This document shows, piece by piece, positions 1-6,991 of a stretch of DNA of 32,879 nucleotides. The stretch is from IMG/VR virus record IMGVR_UViG_3300042307_000554, positions 1 to 32,879 of that record; one strand, written 5' to 3'. The notes below the pieces were generated by a model. The model searched no databases. It saw only the letters and a list, made by a program, of their open reading frames with translations, and was not told the origin of the DNA. Position 1 is the stretch's first letter, and the number at the start of each line of letters is the position of its first letter. A program made the position numbers and the translations under genes. This DNA is from a virus.

Positions 1-27
1 GTTGCAGCAACCGCAGATGATGCCGAG
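1..27. repeat. terminal direct repeat, left copy (contig closure overlap)
   Basis: The first 27 bases are identical to 32850-32876. Base 28 is G where base 32877 is C, then two more bases match, so 29 of 30 agree. The repeat lies inside one continuous reading frame, as expected for a circular assembly cut within a gene. Confidence 0.9.
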
Positions 28-1006
28 GATGGGTAATATGATGCTGAAAGGCGCAGGCGCGGTTATGGCAGACGAGTATGCCCCACAGCCCCGTAATGCT
101 CTTGTCGGTGGAATGATGCCACCGCCTTCTCTTGATGGAACGATGCCACAGCCTTCTCAGTTTGCAGAGCTTATGCCTGCCGGAAGTGCGCCTAACCGCT
201 TTGGTTCTCCTGGTGTTGAAGGAATGGATTTTGCTTATACTGGCGCAGCTAAACCACAAATTGTCAATGGTCGGGTTGTTTATACCGCACCACCGAAGCC
301 AGTTAAGGCAGACAATCCAAAAGACAGGATTACCCCTGCTACTGCCGATGACCTAGCTAAGGCAGGCATACCGAATGATACTGGACTAATTTATCTGATA
401 AATCGTACTACTGGGGAGATTACTCCAGTAGAAAGATTAGATAAGCTAGACCAGACAAGAAAAGCTCTTGAAAATGCCGAAGCATTGGCAGCTCAGGGGA
501 CAAGTGCTGCTCAAAAAGAAAAGGCACAGGCAGATGCAGAAGAAGCAAGGAAAAAACTTCGTGCTATGAGGGCTGCGCAGATGTCGGCAATCCGAATGGT
601 TGTTGATGTTGAAAATGACCTGTTAAGTTTAGCAGGGAATGAGTTTGTAGATACTGGCACATTAGATAGATTTGTTAAATATACTGGTACTGCAACTGGC
701 AATAAACTTAAATCTATTGATAGAAAAGCAGCCCAAATGAACAATGCTATCAACCATGCCATTAAGATAACAGGTGCAGGCAGCCAGTCTGACGCAGATG
801 TTGCGTTAATGCTTAATGTATTCCCTGACTCAGGCACACAATATCCTGATAATATGTATGTTATTGGAGAATTAAGAAAGCGAATGATGGACTACATTGG
901 TCTTGATGCTGTTGTTCGCACAGATGACGATTTTAATGCCATTCCTAATGGGTCTATATTCTATGATTCAAGGTCGCAAACTATTTTGAGAAAAATAAAA
1001 GACTAA
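1..1006 (+). CDS. gp20-like DNA ejection protein, C-terminal part (continues from 32047)
   Basis: This is the 3' part of the gene that begins at 32047 and runs off the right end of the window. The codon phase is the same on both sides of the repeated 27 bases, giving one protein of about 602 residues. This part opens with Pro/Gln/Met-rich low-complexity sequence, then a charged, Ala-rich helical stretch (bases about 450-600) likely to form coiled coil. No enzyme motif is visible. The position between a gp7-like and a gp16-like gene matches P22 gp20 (471 aa), a protein packaged in the head and ejected with the DNA. The call rests on gene order and composition rather than a recognised domain. 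The first in-window codon is TTG and is not a start. Confidence 0.65.
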   Translation, partial: LQQPQMMPRMGNMMLKGAGAVMADEYAPQPRNALVGGMMPPPSLDGTMPQPSQFAELMPAGSAPNRFGSPGVEGMDFAYTGAAKPQIVNGRVVYTAPPKPVKADNPKDRITPATADDLAKAGIPNDTGLIYLINRTTGEITPVERLDKLDQTRKALENAEALAAQGTSAAQKEKAQADAEEARKKLRAMRAAQMSAIRMVVDVENDLLSLAGNEFVDTGTLDRFVKYTGTATGNKLKSIDRKAAQMNNAINHAIKITGAGSQSDADVALMLNVFPDSGTQYPDNMYVIGELRKRMMDYIGLDAVVRTDDDFNAIPNGSIFYDSRSQTILRKIKD

Positions 1007-1019
1007 TACGGAGATGGCT

Positions 1020-3326
1020 ATGAACTATAAAGGCAAAGCAATTCCCGTTAGTGATGTAGACCTTGCTGCCCAGGAACGAGCAAAAAGGGAACAGCAAAGG
1101 GTTGAAATTGAGGCAGAAACACTAAAACGACAAGAAGCCCTTTTGTCTGGACAGGCTGTTCCTTTGCCAAGTGAAACTGCATTTGTTCAGCAAAATAAAG
1201 TTACTGTAAACCCCGAATCCGGCCTGACCTTTTTAGATAAGATTGAAAACAGTCTATCTGATTTGTGGCGAAGTGCCAAAATGATTCCACGGGCAGGTGG
1301 CGAAATGCTTGCTGCATCTCCGGCAGGTCTTGTAACAGATATCATTGGTGGAACGGCAAATCTTGCCCTGCCTGAATCATTCCAAATCCCAAGCACAAAA
1401 GCCGGATTTAGTCAGGCTGCCGATATTATCGGGCTTCCGAAACCAACCCCTGATGAACAAGATATTCTTGATGTTGCAGGTTTCGCAGGTGGTGCTGAAT
1501 TATACCGCAGGGGCGCACAGGGGCTAGGTAAGCAATTACTTGAACCAAAGGTCACAACTGCACCGCAAATACCACAGCAAATTGGTAGGGCTAGAGAAGT
1601 TACTGGTCAAGTAGCTACAGAGCTAGGAAAAGGTACACCTGGTCTTACTGTCGCAGCAGGTGCAGGTGGTGGTACAGGATTTGTTGCTGCAGAGAACCAG
1701 GGTGCTACCCCTGCTGAAGCCATGCTTGCTTCTGTTTTTGGCTCAGGCCTTGCAATGCTTCCGGCAACTGCTGTTAATGAGCTTCGGACTTTAATTACTG
1801 GCGCACGAACCCCCCAGGCACAACAAATGCTCAAGGACAGGATGAGCTATTGGCTTTCTGTTGTTAAAGACAGGGCTGCGATTCCGGCATCTGCTGTTGC
1901 CCCCAATAGGTTTACCCGTTCTGCCGAGCAGTCTGCTACCAACTTGGCAGGCGGTAGTGGAATTATGGCTGAAACCGCAGAGGGTGTTCAGGGTGCGGTT
2001 CAACAGCGCGTGGGCGAGGTATCGCGTGAACTTGTTGGGCCTGGGGTAGATGTTAATCCTGAAACCGCAGGTCAGGCTGTTGCAGGTATATTTAAGGGTT
2101 CTAAGCCAAATGTCAGGAAAGAATCTTGGGAATACGGCTACGACAAGCTCATTGGTAAAATGTATGACGCTGTTGAAAGAAGGCTTCCTAAAAACTTTGT
2201 AGTAGCACCAACCAATACCCTTCGTGTGTTGGGCAGTAAGTCACAAGACCTTAAAACTTTGCCAGGTGTTGCACAGACACCGTTGATGAGCAATGTTGAG
2301 CTTAAAGAAACATTTAAGGTATTTGATGACGCTGTTAAGGCAAATAATGGTGTGGCTTCACTTGATGACATCAGAACCCTTCGTTCAAGCATTGGCGAAA
2401 AAATTATATCAAGTGTGTTCGGGAAAGAGGGTGGAATAGATAATGCAACATTTAAAACTTTGTATGCTTCTTTGTCGGATGATATCTTAAAGGCAATTAA
2501 AGACCCTGTAACTAAAAAACTTTATTTAGAAGCCAATGCGAAGCATAGTGCAGAACTTAATACGCTTACCAGGATTGCAAAGATTGTCAATTCTACTGGT
2601 GGTGGCGAAAGGCTTTTTGATGCAGTAACACGAGGCGCAAAAAAAGATGGCAGTCTTATTTCTGACATCTACAAAAGGCTTCCATCTAAAGACCGTAAAT
2701 TGTTTACTGCTGCTTTTATGGATGAGATTATAAAGGCAAAGTCAGGAAAACAGCTTGCATTGGAAAATGTGCCTAGCATTAGAAGTTTCCTAACTGAATA
2801 TAACGACCTGAAGCCTAGAGCTAGAATGGTGATGTTTGGCGACCCTTCATTCGGTAAAACTTACCAAAAGGACATGAACGCTATTTTGCGTGTGATGGAT
2901 GATGTAGAAAAGCAGGGCGGTTATTTGGCAAACCCAGTAGGTTCGGGTCGTGTTGTATCTATGGCATATAGTGGCGGCACTACTGCACTTGGAACATTGG
3001 TAGGTGTATTCGGTGGTCAAAGCCTTACTGGTGCTGCTGTTGGTGCTGCTTTTGGTATTGCCCCGACATTAGGAATGTATGGAACTGCTAAGGTTATGAC
3101 CAATCCGCGATTTGTGCGTTGGCTTGCGTCTGGAAGCAAACTTCCTGCAAAACCGTCTGCGATAAATGCCTGGGTAAGTCAGCTTGGTGTTATTGCAGAA
3201 AAAGACGAAGAACTGAGAGAGGCTCATCAAGCTATCAAAGATGCGCTAATTAAAGAGCAAACAGAGTATAAGCCTAAAGTGCCGAAAAGCCTTGAAGGTC
3301 GTGCTGTCCCGTATGAATTACAATAA
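1020..3326 (+). CDS. gp16-like DNA ejection (internal virion) protein
   Basis: A 768-residue protein that fits P22 gp16 (609 aa): large, packaged in the head and ejected to help DNA cross the cell envelope. The N-terminal ~40 residues are charged and helical. Two Gly/Ala-rich hydrophobic stretches, about residues 202-251 and 648-693, could insert into or span a membrane. The middle is helical, with no catalytic motif that I recognise. The start at 1020 is preferred over the ATG at 1014, because the GGAG at 1010-1013 touches the first ATG but sits six bases before the second. It follows the gp20-like gene by 13 bases. The function is inferred from size, composition and P22-type gene order. Confidence 0.65.
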   Translation: MNYKGKAIPVSDVDLAAQERAKREQQRVEIEAETLKRQEALLSGQAVPLPSETAFVQQNKVTVNPESGLTFLDKIENSLSDLWRSAKMIPRAGGEMLAASPAGLVTDIIGGTANLALPESFQIPSTKAGFSQAADIIGLPKPTPDEQDILDVAGFAGGAELYRRGAQGLGKQLLEPKVTTAPQIPQQIGRAREVTGQVATELGKGTPGLTVAAGAGGGTGFVAAENQGATPAEAMLASVFGSGLAMLPATAVNELRTLITGARTPQAQQMLKDRMSYWLSVVKDRAAIPASAVAPNRFTRSAEQSATNLAGGSGIMAETAEGVQGAVQQRVGEVSRELVGPGVDVNPETAGQAVAGIFKGSKPNVRKESWEYGYDKLIGKMYDAVERRLPKNFVVAPTNTLRVLGSKSQDLKTLPGVAQTPLMSNVELKETFKVFDDAVKANNGVASLDDIRTLRSSIGEKIISSVFGKEGGIDNATFKTLYASLSDDILKAIKDPVTKKLYLEANAKHSAELNTLTRIAKIVNSTGGGERLFDAVTRGAKKDGSLISDIYKRLPSKDRKLFTAAFMDEIIKAKSGKQLALENVPSIRSFLTEYNDLKPRARMVMFGDPSFGKTYQKDMNAILRVMDDVEKQGGYLANPVGSGRVVSMAYSGGTTALGTLVGVFGGQSLTGAAVGAAFGIAPTLGMYGTAKVMTNPRFVRWLASGSKLPAKPSAINAWVSQLGVIAEKDEELREAHQAIKDALIKEQTEYKPKVPKSLEGRAVPYELQ

Positions 3327-3337
3327 GAGAAGAACTT

Positions 3338-4204
3338 ATGTCTTACCTATTTGCAAATAAACTTCAGACCTTCTTTGACGCTAACGGCAATCCGCTTTCG
3401 GGCGGTAAGATTTATGCCTACGCTGACGGGACTTCTAGCCTGCTGAACACTTACAGCAACTCTGCCCTATCGTCTGCCAACACTAACCCTGTTGTGCTGA
3501 ACAGCGCAGGTAAACCGCCACAAAATATCTACCTGTCGGCTTCTGCCTACCGCTTGGAACTGTATACGAGTGCCGATGTCCTGGTCGCCCAATGTGCCGA
3601 TGTCAAAGGCCAACTACCCGTTATCAATCCGGCTACCGATGCGAACAAGGCTGTCGTGGTCAATAGCGGTGCTACTGGCTACACTACGGCTGCTGTGGCT
3701 CTCGGCTCGGCTTCCTACATCACGGTTGATGCAGAGGCTTCCCTGCCGAACAGCTACCAGGCTGTCAGCACCGACTTCCTGACCTTCACTAAGGTTGGCG
3801 ATACGGTCAGTTTCGGCTTGGCGAACCCTGTGGACTTTGGCGGTAAAGAGCTGAAGAACGCTGTCCTGAACCTGCAACGCGAGAAGAAGAACGCATTGAC
3901 TGGACAATCCGGCGCGGTGACCATTGACTACTCACTTGGCTCGGTCTGCACCATTGCCCAAACTGGCAATATCACTTCGGTTAGCGTGACCAATGTTCCG
4001 GCATCTAGCACCGTGACCCTGACCGTGATTCGTAGCCAAGCAGATGCTACTGCTCGTACAATGTCCTGGGGCGCAGCATACAACTTTAGTGGTGGCACAA
4101 CCCCTACGCTATCCAATAGCGCAAGTGCTGTTGATGTGTTTACCCTGATTACTACCGATGGCGGTACTAACTGGCAGGTCGGTGCGGTTACTGGAGTTAG
4201 CTAA
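3338..4204 (+). CDS. short tail fiber/spike with head-binding-type N terminus
   Basis: A 288-residue protein. Residues 1-95 have the pattern of the N-terminal domain of many podovirus spikes and fibers: an F-DANGNPLSGGKIYAYADG motif, a Thr/Ser/Ala-rich middle and a YRLELY strand. This part would anchor it to the virion. The rest is beta-rich, Thr/Ser-rich sequence ending in TGVS. It is much shorter than a P22 tailspike (666 aa), so it may be an adaptor rather than an enzyme; no depolymerase-type beta-helix is evident. Its GC content and C-ending codons are visibly higher than in the gp20/gp16-like genes just upstream, which suggests a separate history. The stop overlaps the next start (TAATG). 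Confidence 0.7.
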   Translation: MSYLFANKLQTFFDANGNPLSGGKIYAYADGTSSLLNTYSNSALSSANTNPVVLNSAGKPPQNIYLSASAYRLELYTSADVLVAQCADVKGQLPVINPATDANKAVVVNSGATGYTTAAVALGSASYITVDAEASLPNSYQAVSTDFLTFTKVGDTVSFGLANPVDFGGKELKNAVLNLQREKKNALTGQSGAVTIDYSLGSVCTIAQTGNITSVSVTNVPASSTVTLTVIRSQADATARTMSWGAAYNFSGGTTPTLSNSASAVDVFTLITTDGGTNWQVGAVTGVS

Positions 4205-4590
4205 TGTTGCGTGACCTTCTGTTTTGCAACAACACTAGCGGTGCTACGGCAACAATGACCGTGGCTCTTGACCCCGATTACATTGAGGAAAGTTTTATCC
4301 CAAATGGGGCATGGACTTCGGGGCTTGTTGTTCCTACCGTGACTGGCGGTACAAGCCCTTACACCTATAACTGGTTTCGACCTGGTGGTGGTGGTGGTGT
4401 ATCTTTGGCTTATGTGTCAAACACAAAGGACATGGCATTTAATGCTACTGGAACAGACCAAAGGTATTATTCGCAATGGCAATGCACGGCAACCGACTCA
4501 TCATCACCAGTCAAGACTGCAAGCGCAACCGTCACCCTAGCTATTGGGTTTAATGTTAGTGCCTACCCTGAAGATAGCGAACCCTTCTAA
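4204..4590 (+). CDS. small Ig-like/beta-sandwich protein, last gene of the late operon
   Basis: A 128-residue protein with no enzymatic motif. Residues about 40-115 read like an immunoglobulin/PKD-type fold: a GGTSPYTYNW strand, a QWQCTATDSSSP segment with the typical W-x-C and T-D pattern, and a final TATVTLAI-like strand. A run of five glycines lies in a loop. It starts on the stop of the short fiber gene (TAATG), so the two are probably translationally coupled, and it may decorate or cap the fiber. The gene at 16699 has the same relation to the long fiber. Function is inferred from fold-like pattern and position only. Confidence 0.55.
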   Translation: MLRDLLFCNNTSGATATMTVALDPDYIEESFIPNGAWTSGLVVPTVTGGTSPYTYNWFRPGGGGGVSLAYVSNTKDMAFNATGTDQRYYSQWQCTATDSSSPVKTASATVTLAIGFNVSAYPEDSEPF

Positions 4591-4616
4591 AAAAGAACCC
4601 CCCGATTTGGGGGGTT
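4589..4616 (-). terminator. rho-independent terminator of the left early operon
   Basis: A perfect 8-bp stem (4596-4603 with 4609-4616, six G-C pairs) has a 5-base loop and, on the minus strand, is followed by C then six U. On the plus strand the stem has no U tract, so it would end late transcripts only weakly. It lies between the convergent late operon (ends 4590) and left early operon (last gene ends 4764). Confidence 0.85.
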
Positions 4617-4763
4617 AAGTCTGCGGAATGGTGTCAGAGGGATAAGACCGCAGAACCATGAATTGCGTGACCGCCGAAGCGGTGCATCAACGAGGGATGC
4701 GTGGGAAGTGAACAGGAACACCCAAGCAAGTGACCTACCAAAGTCAGATTGCAGCACCCACCG
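4617..4763 (-). ncRNA. structured 3' UTR or candidate non-coding RNA
   Basis: This non-coding stretch between the Ref-like gene and the terminator holds three inverted repeats when read on the minus strand: GCATC/GATGC (4684-4688, 4696-4700), ACCGC/GCGGT closing a UUCG-type loop (4670-4683), and a 7-bp TCTGCGG/CCGCAGA pair (4620-4626, 4648-4654). The hairpins follow one another up to the terminator. No promoter of its own is clear, so it may be a stable 3' end of the operon mRNA or an RNA processed from it. Confidence 0.4.
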
Positions 4764-5123
4764 TCATTTATCTTGGGGCATACACATCGAGCTGTCAAGC
4801 ATTGCATCTTGGTAGGCCAGTAACTCGGCATCCGACCCAAACTGACCGCGAAACGGCTTGCTTCCTTCTGCCAGGCTGAACCCATACTCAGACCGCATAG
4901 AAGCCTTTGTATGCCCGTCTAACGGAACAGCCCTATGATGCCACGGACAAAGTCCAACCGTTGCCATATGCCCAATCCTGCGATTCCCTGAAAGTATGTG
5001 ATGAATCTCTACATACGATGAGATTAGCCCTAACTGGTGGCAGCAGACGCAGACCGCAGAATCCTTAATCGTGTTGAACCTAGCTTGCTCGGCTTTGGTT
5101 GGTGTCCCTGTTGAGTGCCGCAT
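4764..5123 (-). CDS. Ref-like (RecA-dependent) HNH nuclease
   Basis: A 119-residue protein with the zinc/HNH pattern of the P1 Ref / YbcO family: C25-x-C27-C28 near the N terminus, V-E-I-H41-H42, H52, and a C59-P-W-H62-H63 finger followed by HG-like residues. In P1, Ref cuts DNA in RecA-made D-loops; a role in recombination or genome processing is inferred here. It is the last gene of the leftward early operon. Its ATG overlaps the stop of the 45-residue gene upstream (TAATG), so the two are probably translated in a coupled way. It is shorter than P1 Ref (186 aa) and seems to contain only the nuclease core. The family call is from motif reading. Confidence 0.75.
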   Translation of the reverse strand: MRHSTGTPTKAEQARFNTIKDSAVCVCCHQLGLISSYVEIHHILSGNRRIGHMATVGLCPWHHRAVPLDGHTKASMRSEYGFSLAEGSKPFRGQFGSDAELLAYQDAMLDSSMCMPQDK

Positions 5124-5260
5124 TATTTTCGTTTTTTCTTAGCTTCTTTAGCAACCGATAGCGCAATGGCAACGGCTTGCTTGTTCGGCTTGCCAGACTT
5201 CATCTCAGCACGAATGTTCTTAGCAATCGTGGCTTGGGAGTAACCTTTCTTGAGGGGCAT
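5123..5260 (-). CDS. small basic protein, 45 aa (DUF6496-like pattern)
   Basis: A short Lys/Ala-rich protein opening MPLKKGYSQATIAKNIR and ending KEAKKKRK. The segment with KSGKPNKQAVAIALS resembles a short conserved phage/bacterial family of unknown role (DUF6496-like, from memory). The strong positive charge and helical composition would suit nucleic-acid binding, which is inference. It overlaps the Ref-like start as TAATG, so the two are co-translated. Confidence 0.65.
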   Translation of the reverse strand: MPLKKGYSQATIAKNIRAEMKSGKPNKQAVAIALSVAKEAKKKRK

Positions 5261-5269
5261 GGCCTGTCC

Positions 5270-5371
5270 TTACTGTGGGGTGAGAAAACACATGACCATT
5301 ATAGCCATTGCGCCACCAACTACAATGCATGCAATTAAATCATGCGCGAATTGTTCAAGTTTAGATTTCAT
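5270..5371 (-). CDS. single-pass membrane peptide, 33 aa
   Basis: A 33-residue ORF with a charged N terminus (MKSKLEQF) and one hydrophobic helix, about residues 12-31, rich in Ile, Val, Met, Ala and Gly. It overlaps the end of the 65-residue gene by 11 bases, as is usual in this operon. I cannot name it. A small inner-membrane peptide made early could act in exclusion or membrane modulation, but nothing in the sequence shows this. Confidence 0.5.
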   Translation of the reverse strand: MKSKLEQFAHDLIACIVVGGAMAIMVMCFLTPQ

Positions 5372-5558
5372 GTTCACTCCCATAATCGTAGTCTTTAGGT
5401 TCGTTCATAACTTGCTCAACATAGTATTCTTCAAACGATTCGACAGCCCACGGGGTTTTGTCAAGCCACCGAATAACATGGGGCATCAGAGATTCCCAAG
5501 TTTGGTCACGACACTCTTGAAGGATTAGTTCAATCATTTCTTCTTCAGGGATTCTCAT
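5361..5558 (-). CDS. hypothetical acidic protein, 65 aa
   Basis: A small acidic protein rich in Glu, Trp and Tyr: MRIPEEEMIELILQE at the N terminus, then W21, W31 and W37. No domain is recognised. It overlaps its upstream neighbour by four bases (ATGA-type) and the membrane peptide downstream by 11 bases. It is part of the left early operon, where small acidic phage proteins often bind host factors; that role is conjecture. Confidence 0.65.
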   Translation of the reverse strand: MRIPEEEMIELILQECRDQTWESLMPHVIRWLDKTPWAVESFEEYYVEQVMNEPKDYDYGSEHEI

Positions 5559-5770
5559 AGCACAAACTCCACGACATCGTTAAGTGAGTAATCAATCAAG
5601 GACTGCTTAGACTTTGTGCCATGCTCTGAGAACAAGGTTTCGCCGTCATGCTCTACTTCAAAGAACCACCAACCACCATTGGCTTGTATGGTCTTGGCTT
5701 CTGCCGGAAGGGTCTTGTTGACTCCAGTGGTCTTGTTTAAGAATCGTGCTGCGATAAGATGGGTTTTCAT
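5555..5770 (-). CDS. hypothetical early protein, 71 aa
   Basis: A compact alpha/beta-looking protein with a GGWWFFEVEHDGE strand in the middle and an acidic, hydrophobic C terminus. No family is recognised. The start follows an ACCAGGACATACC leader that is shared with other early genes (5971, 7022, 7804), which supports this start and expression early in infection. Confidence 0.7.
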   Translation of the reverse strand: MKTHLIAARFLNKTTGVNKTLPAEAKTIQANGGWWFFEVEHDGETLFSEHGTKSKQSLIDYSLNDVVEFVL

Positions 5771-5782
5771 GGTATGTCCTGG

Positions 5783-5971
5783 TTATTTGTTTTTGCGTAA
5801 AGAGCCTGCTGCATAACCCTTAAAGTATCTTATAGGCGCAACAATAGGTGGAGTTATTCCATTGTATCCATCAGAATATCCCTGTCGATATTCATTAATT
5901 TTTTTCTTTTTATCTGCACATAAAGTTTGCGTAGAGTATTTTGTCTTGATGTAAAAATCTATGCTGTTCAT
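5783..5971 (-). CDS. small early protein with GYxxGYxG repeat, 62 aa
   Basis: The start chosen at 5971 follows a good AAGGAACATACC leader. An upstream in-frame ATG exists but would place the promoter and leader inside the gene. The 62-residue product is basic and has two aromatic/glycine signatures, YRQGYSDGYNG (residues 28-38) and a YFKGYAAG segment near the C terminus. Such paired Y-x-x-G-Y motifs recall ribosome modulation factor (RMF)-type peptides; this is a weak resemblance, not an assignment. It is the first gene behind the promoter at 6020-6048. Confidence 0.65.
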   Translation of the reverse strand: MNSIDFYIKTKYSTQTLCADKKKKINEYRQGYSDGYNGITPPIVAPIRYFKGYAAGSLRKNK

Positions 5972-6012
5972 GGTATGTTCCTTGTTATTGGTCGGGCTGA
6001 ATTGCCCTTCCA

Positions 6013-6076
6013 TGTAAACAGTATGTACTAAACAAACACACAAGTCAAGAAAAAGATTGTAAACTTTTTGTAAACT
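6013..6076. repeat. three TGTAAAC repeats around the left early promoter
   Basis: TGTAAAC occurs at 6013-6019, 6058-6064 and 6069-6075. The last two sit in a 9-bp direct repeat with an 11-bp period, about one helical turn, just upstream of the -35 on the minus strand. The first lies just downstream of the -10. This arrangement would suit an operator or iteron array. Confidence 0.5.
6020..6048 (-). promoter_or_regulatory. sigma70-type promoter of the left early operon
   Basis: On the minus strand: -35 TTGACT (6043-6048), a 17-base spacer and -10 CATACT (6020-6025). It lies 40-70 bases upstream of the gene starting at 5971. The spacer ends in TGTTTAGTA, which resembles the bases before the -10 of the rightward promoter at 6964-6991. 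Confidence 0.7.
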
Positions 6077-6100
6077 CTTTAGCCTAGCAATATCAATGAC

Positions 6101-6481
6101 TTACGCAGACTGGCTATACTTTTCGATGATTTTAAGGGCTTTTTCAAGGGTTTCGGGGCAATAAGCGCGTATTTCCGTATAACCTTCCATATCCCGTATC
6201 TTTGTACGGCTTCCGAGGCTTAGAAGCTCTGTTTCAACCGCCCTAGCATTACCTACTCTAGTCCAGGCGATTACCTTGAATCCTACCTTGTGTCGCCTTG
6301 CAACCACCTGTATGCGCGTAGATTTACATTTGTTTGAGGTTATGCCGACCTTGTAGACTGGCAGGCCTTCATGCTCGATTCCGACAAGCTGCCACAGGTA
6401 GATAATGTCGTTGTCGCAGACCCTAGGGGTACGAAGCAGCCCCTTTGCAGCCCTGAGAAGCAAGTATTCTCTGCGGTTCAT
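6101..6481 (-). CDS. GIY-YIG/T5orf172-like domain protein
   Basis: A 126-residue product from the ATG at 6481. It shows the order of a GIY-YIG-type nuclease related to the T5orf172 group: I27-Y-L-W strand, Y43-K-V-G-I-T, R56 as candidate catalytic Arg, E83 in AVETELL as candidate metal-binding Glu, and GYTE at 100-103. The reading frame is open back to 6673, but a terminator (6537-6562) and a promoter lie inside that extension, so I start the gene below them. The ribosome-binding site before 6481 is weak (AGG), and a TTG/GTG start a little upstream is possible. A weak -35/-10 pair (TTGCAC, 17 bases, TATGGT) sits between the terminator and the start. Confidence 0.6.
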   Translation of the reverse strand: MNRREYLLLRAAKGLLRTPRVCDNDIIYLWQLVGIEHEGLPVYKVGITSNKCKSTRIQVVARRHKVGFKVIAWTRVGNARAVETELLSLGSRTKIRDMEGYTEIRAYCPETLEKALKIIEKYSQSA

Positions 6482-6536
6482 ACATAGCCTGTATGCGTGG
6501 TTTGCAAGACCATACACCAATTTTTGTCTGTGTGCA

Positions 6537-6562
6537 ATAAAAAACCCCACCGAAGTGGGGTT
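6537..6562 (-). terminator. rho-independent terminator with UUCG loop
   Basis: On the minus strand AACCCCAC pairs with GTGGGGTT (6543-6550 with 6555-6562) around a UUCG tetraloop and is followed by a U tract (6539-6544). There is no U tract on the plus strand. It fits the 3' end of the candidate sRNA. Confidence 0.85.
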
Positions 6563-6611
6563 GACAGGCCATTGCGACTTGTCGTAGTCTGTAGGTGCGA
6601 ACAAACAAACT
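6537..6611 (-). ncRNA. candidate phage small RNA, about 75 nt
   Basis: A promoter (6618-6646) and a strong terminator (6537-6562) on the minus strand are only about 50 bases apart, leaving room for a transcript of about 75 nt with no usable ORF. The 5' part is U-rich with repeated UUUG, the middle can form GACU/AGUC, and the 3' end is a UUCG-capped stem with a U tail. This is the layout of Hfq-type bacterial sRNAs. Transcription start and target are inferred. Confidence 0.55.
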
Positions 6612-6617
6612 TGGGTC

Positions 6618-6646
6618 AGTATCTGTATTATCCCCTGGTTTGTCAA
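6618..6646 (-). promoter_or_regulatory. promoter of the candidate sRNA
   Basis: Consensus -35 TTGACA (6641-6646 on the minus strand), a 17-base spacer and -10 GATACT (6618-6623). The predicted start is near 6611. It is one of the best sigma70-type promoters in the window. Confidence 0.65.
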
Positions 6647-6963
6647 GTCGCCGTCACGACCCACGATAGTCACGCTGTCAGAGATGCAGGCAGGTCAAGA
6701 AAGTCTTACTGAAGTGGTCACGGTATGATGCCGCCGTGCGTAAAACACAGTTAGTGGTGATGATGTAGGTACAGGGCGACTACCCTGCGGAAGATACCCA
6801 TCCGAAAAGAGTTTGTGACAATCATCGCTTCAGTACCACCATGAAACCACCAAAGCAAATGCCAGTATCACCCAAAGGCATCATAGACCCCTTATTGTCT
6901 AAAGTTTATGGATTGTCCTGATTGCATAAATAAACTATGTAAAAATAAGTTTTCATAAACCGC

Positions 6964-6991
6964 TTGACAGCAATTTTGTTTAGTGTATAAA
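6964..6991 (+). promoter_or_regulatory. rightward early promoter
   Basis: Consensus -35 TTGACA (6964-6969), a 16-base spacer and -10 TATAAA (6986-6991), with transcription predicted to begin near 6998. The ATG of the methyltransferase is at 7022 behind an AACAGGACATACC leader. It drives the operon running to 13210. Confidence 0.75.

Noticed and set aside
4634-4885. Minus-strand frame of 83 codons overlapping the Ref-like gene and the structured region
   Set aside because: It is in a different frame from the Ref-like gene, which has recognisable zinc motifs, and it covers hairpins that look non-coding.
6822-6884. Minus-strand ORF of 20 codons after AAGGGG, and a short hydrophobic frame beside it
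   Set aside because: The ribosome-binding site is good, but the peptide is tiny, no promoter is clear and no family is recognised; it remains only a possibility.
6841-6921. Plus-strand ORF of 26 codons in the control region
   Set aside because: There is no ribosome-binding site and no promoter directly in front; too short to support as a gene.
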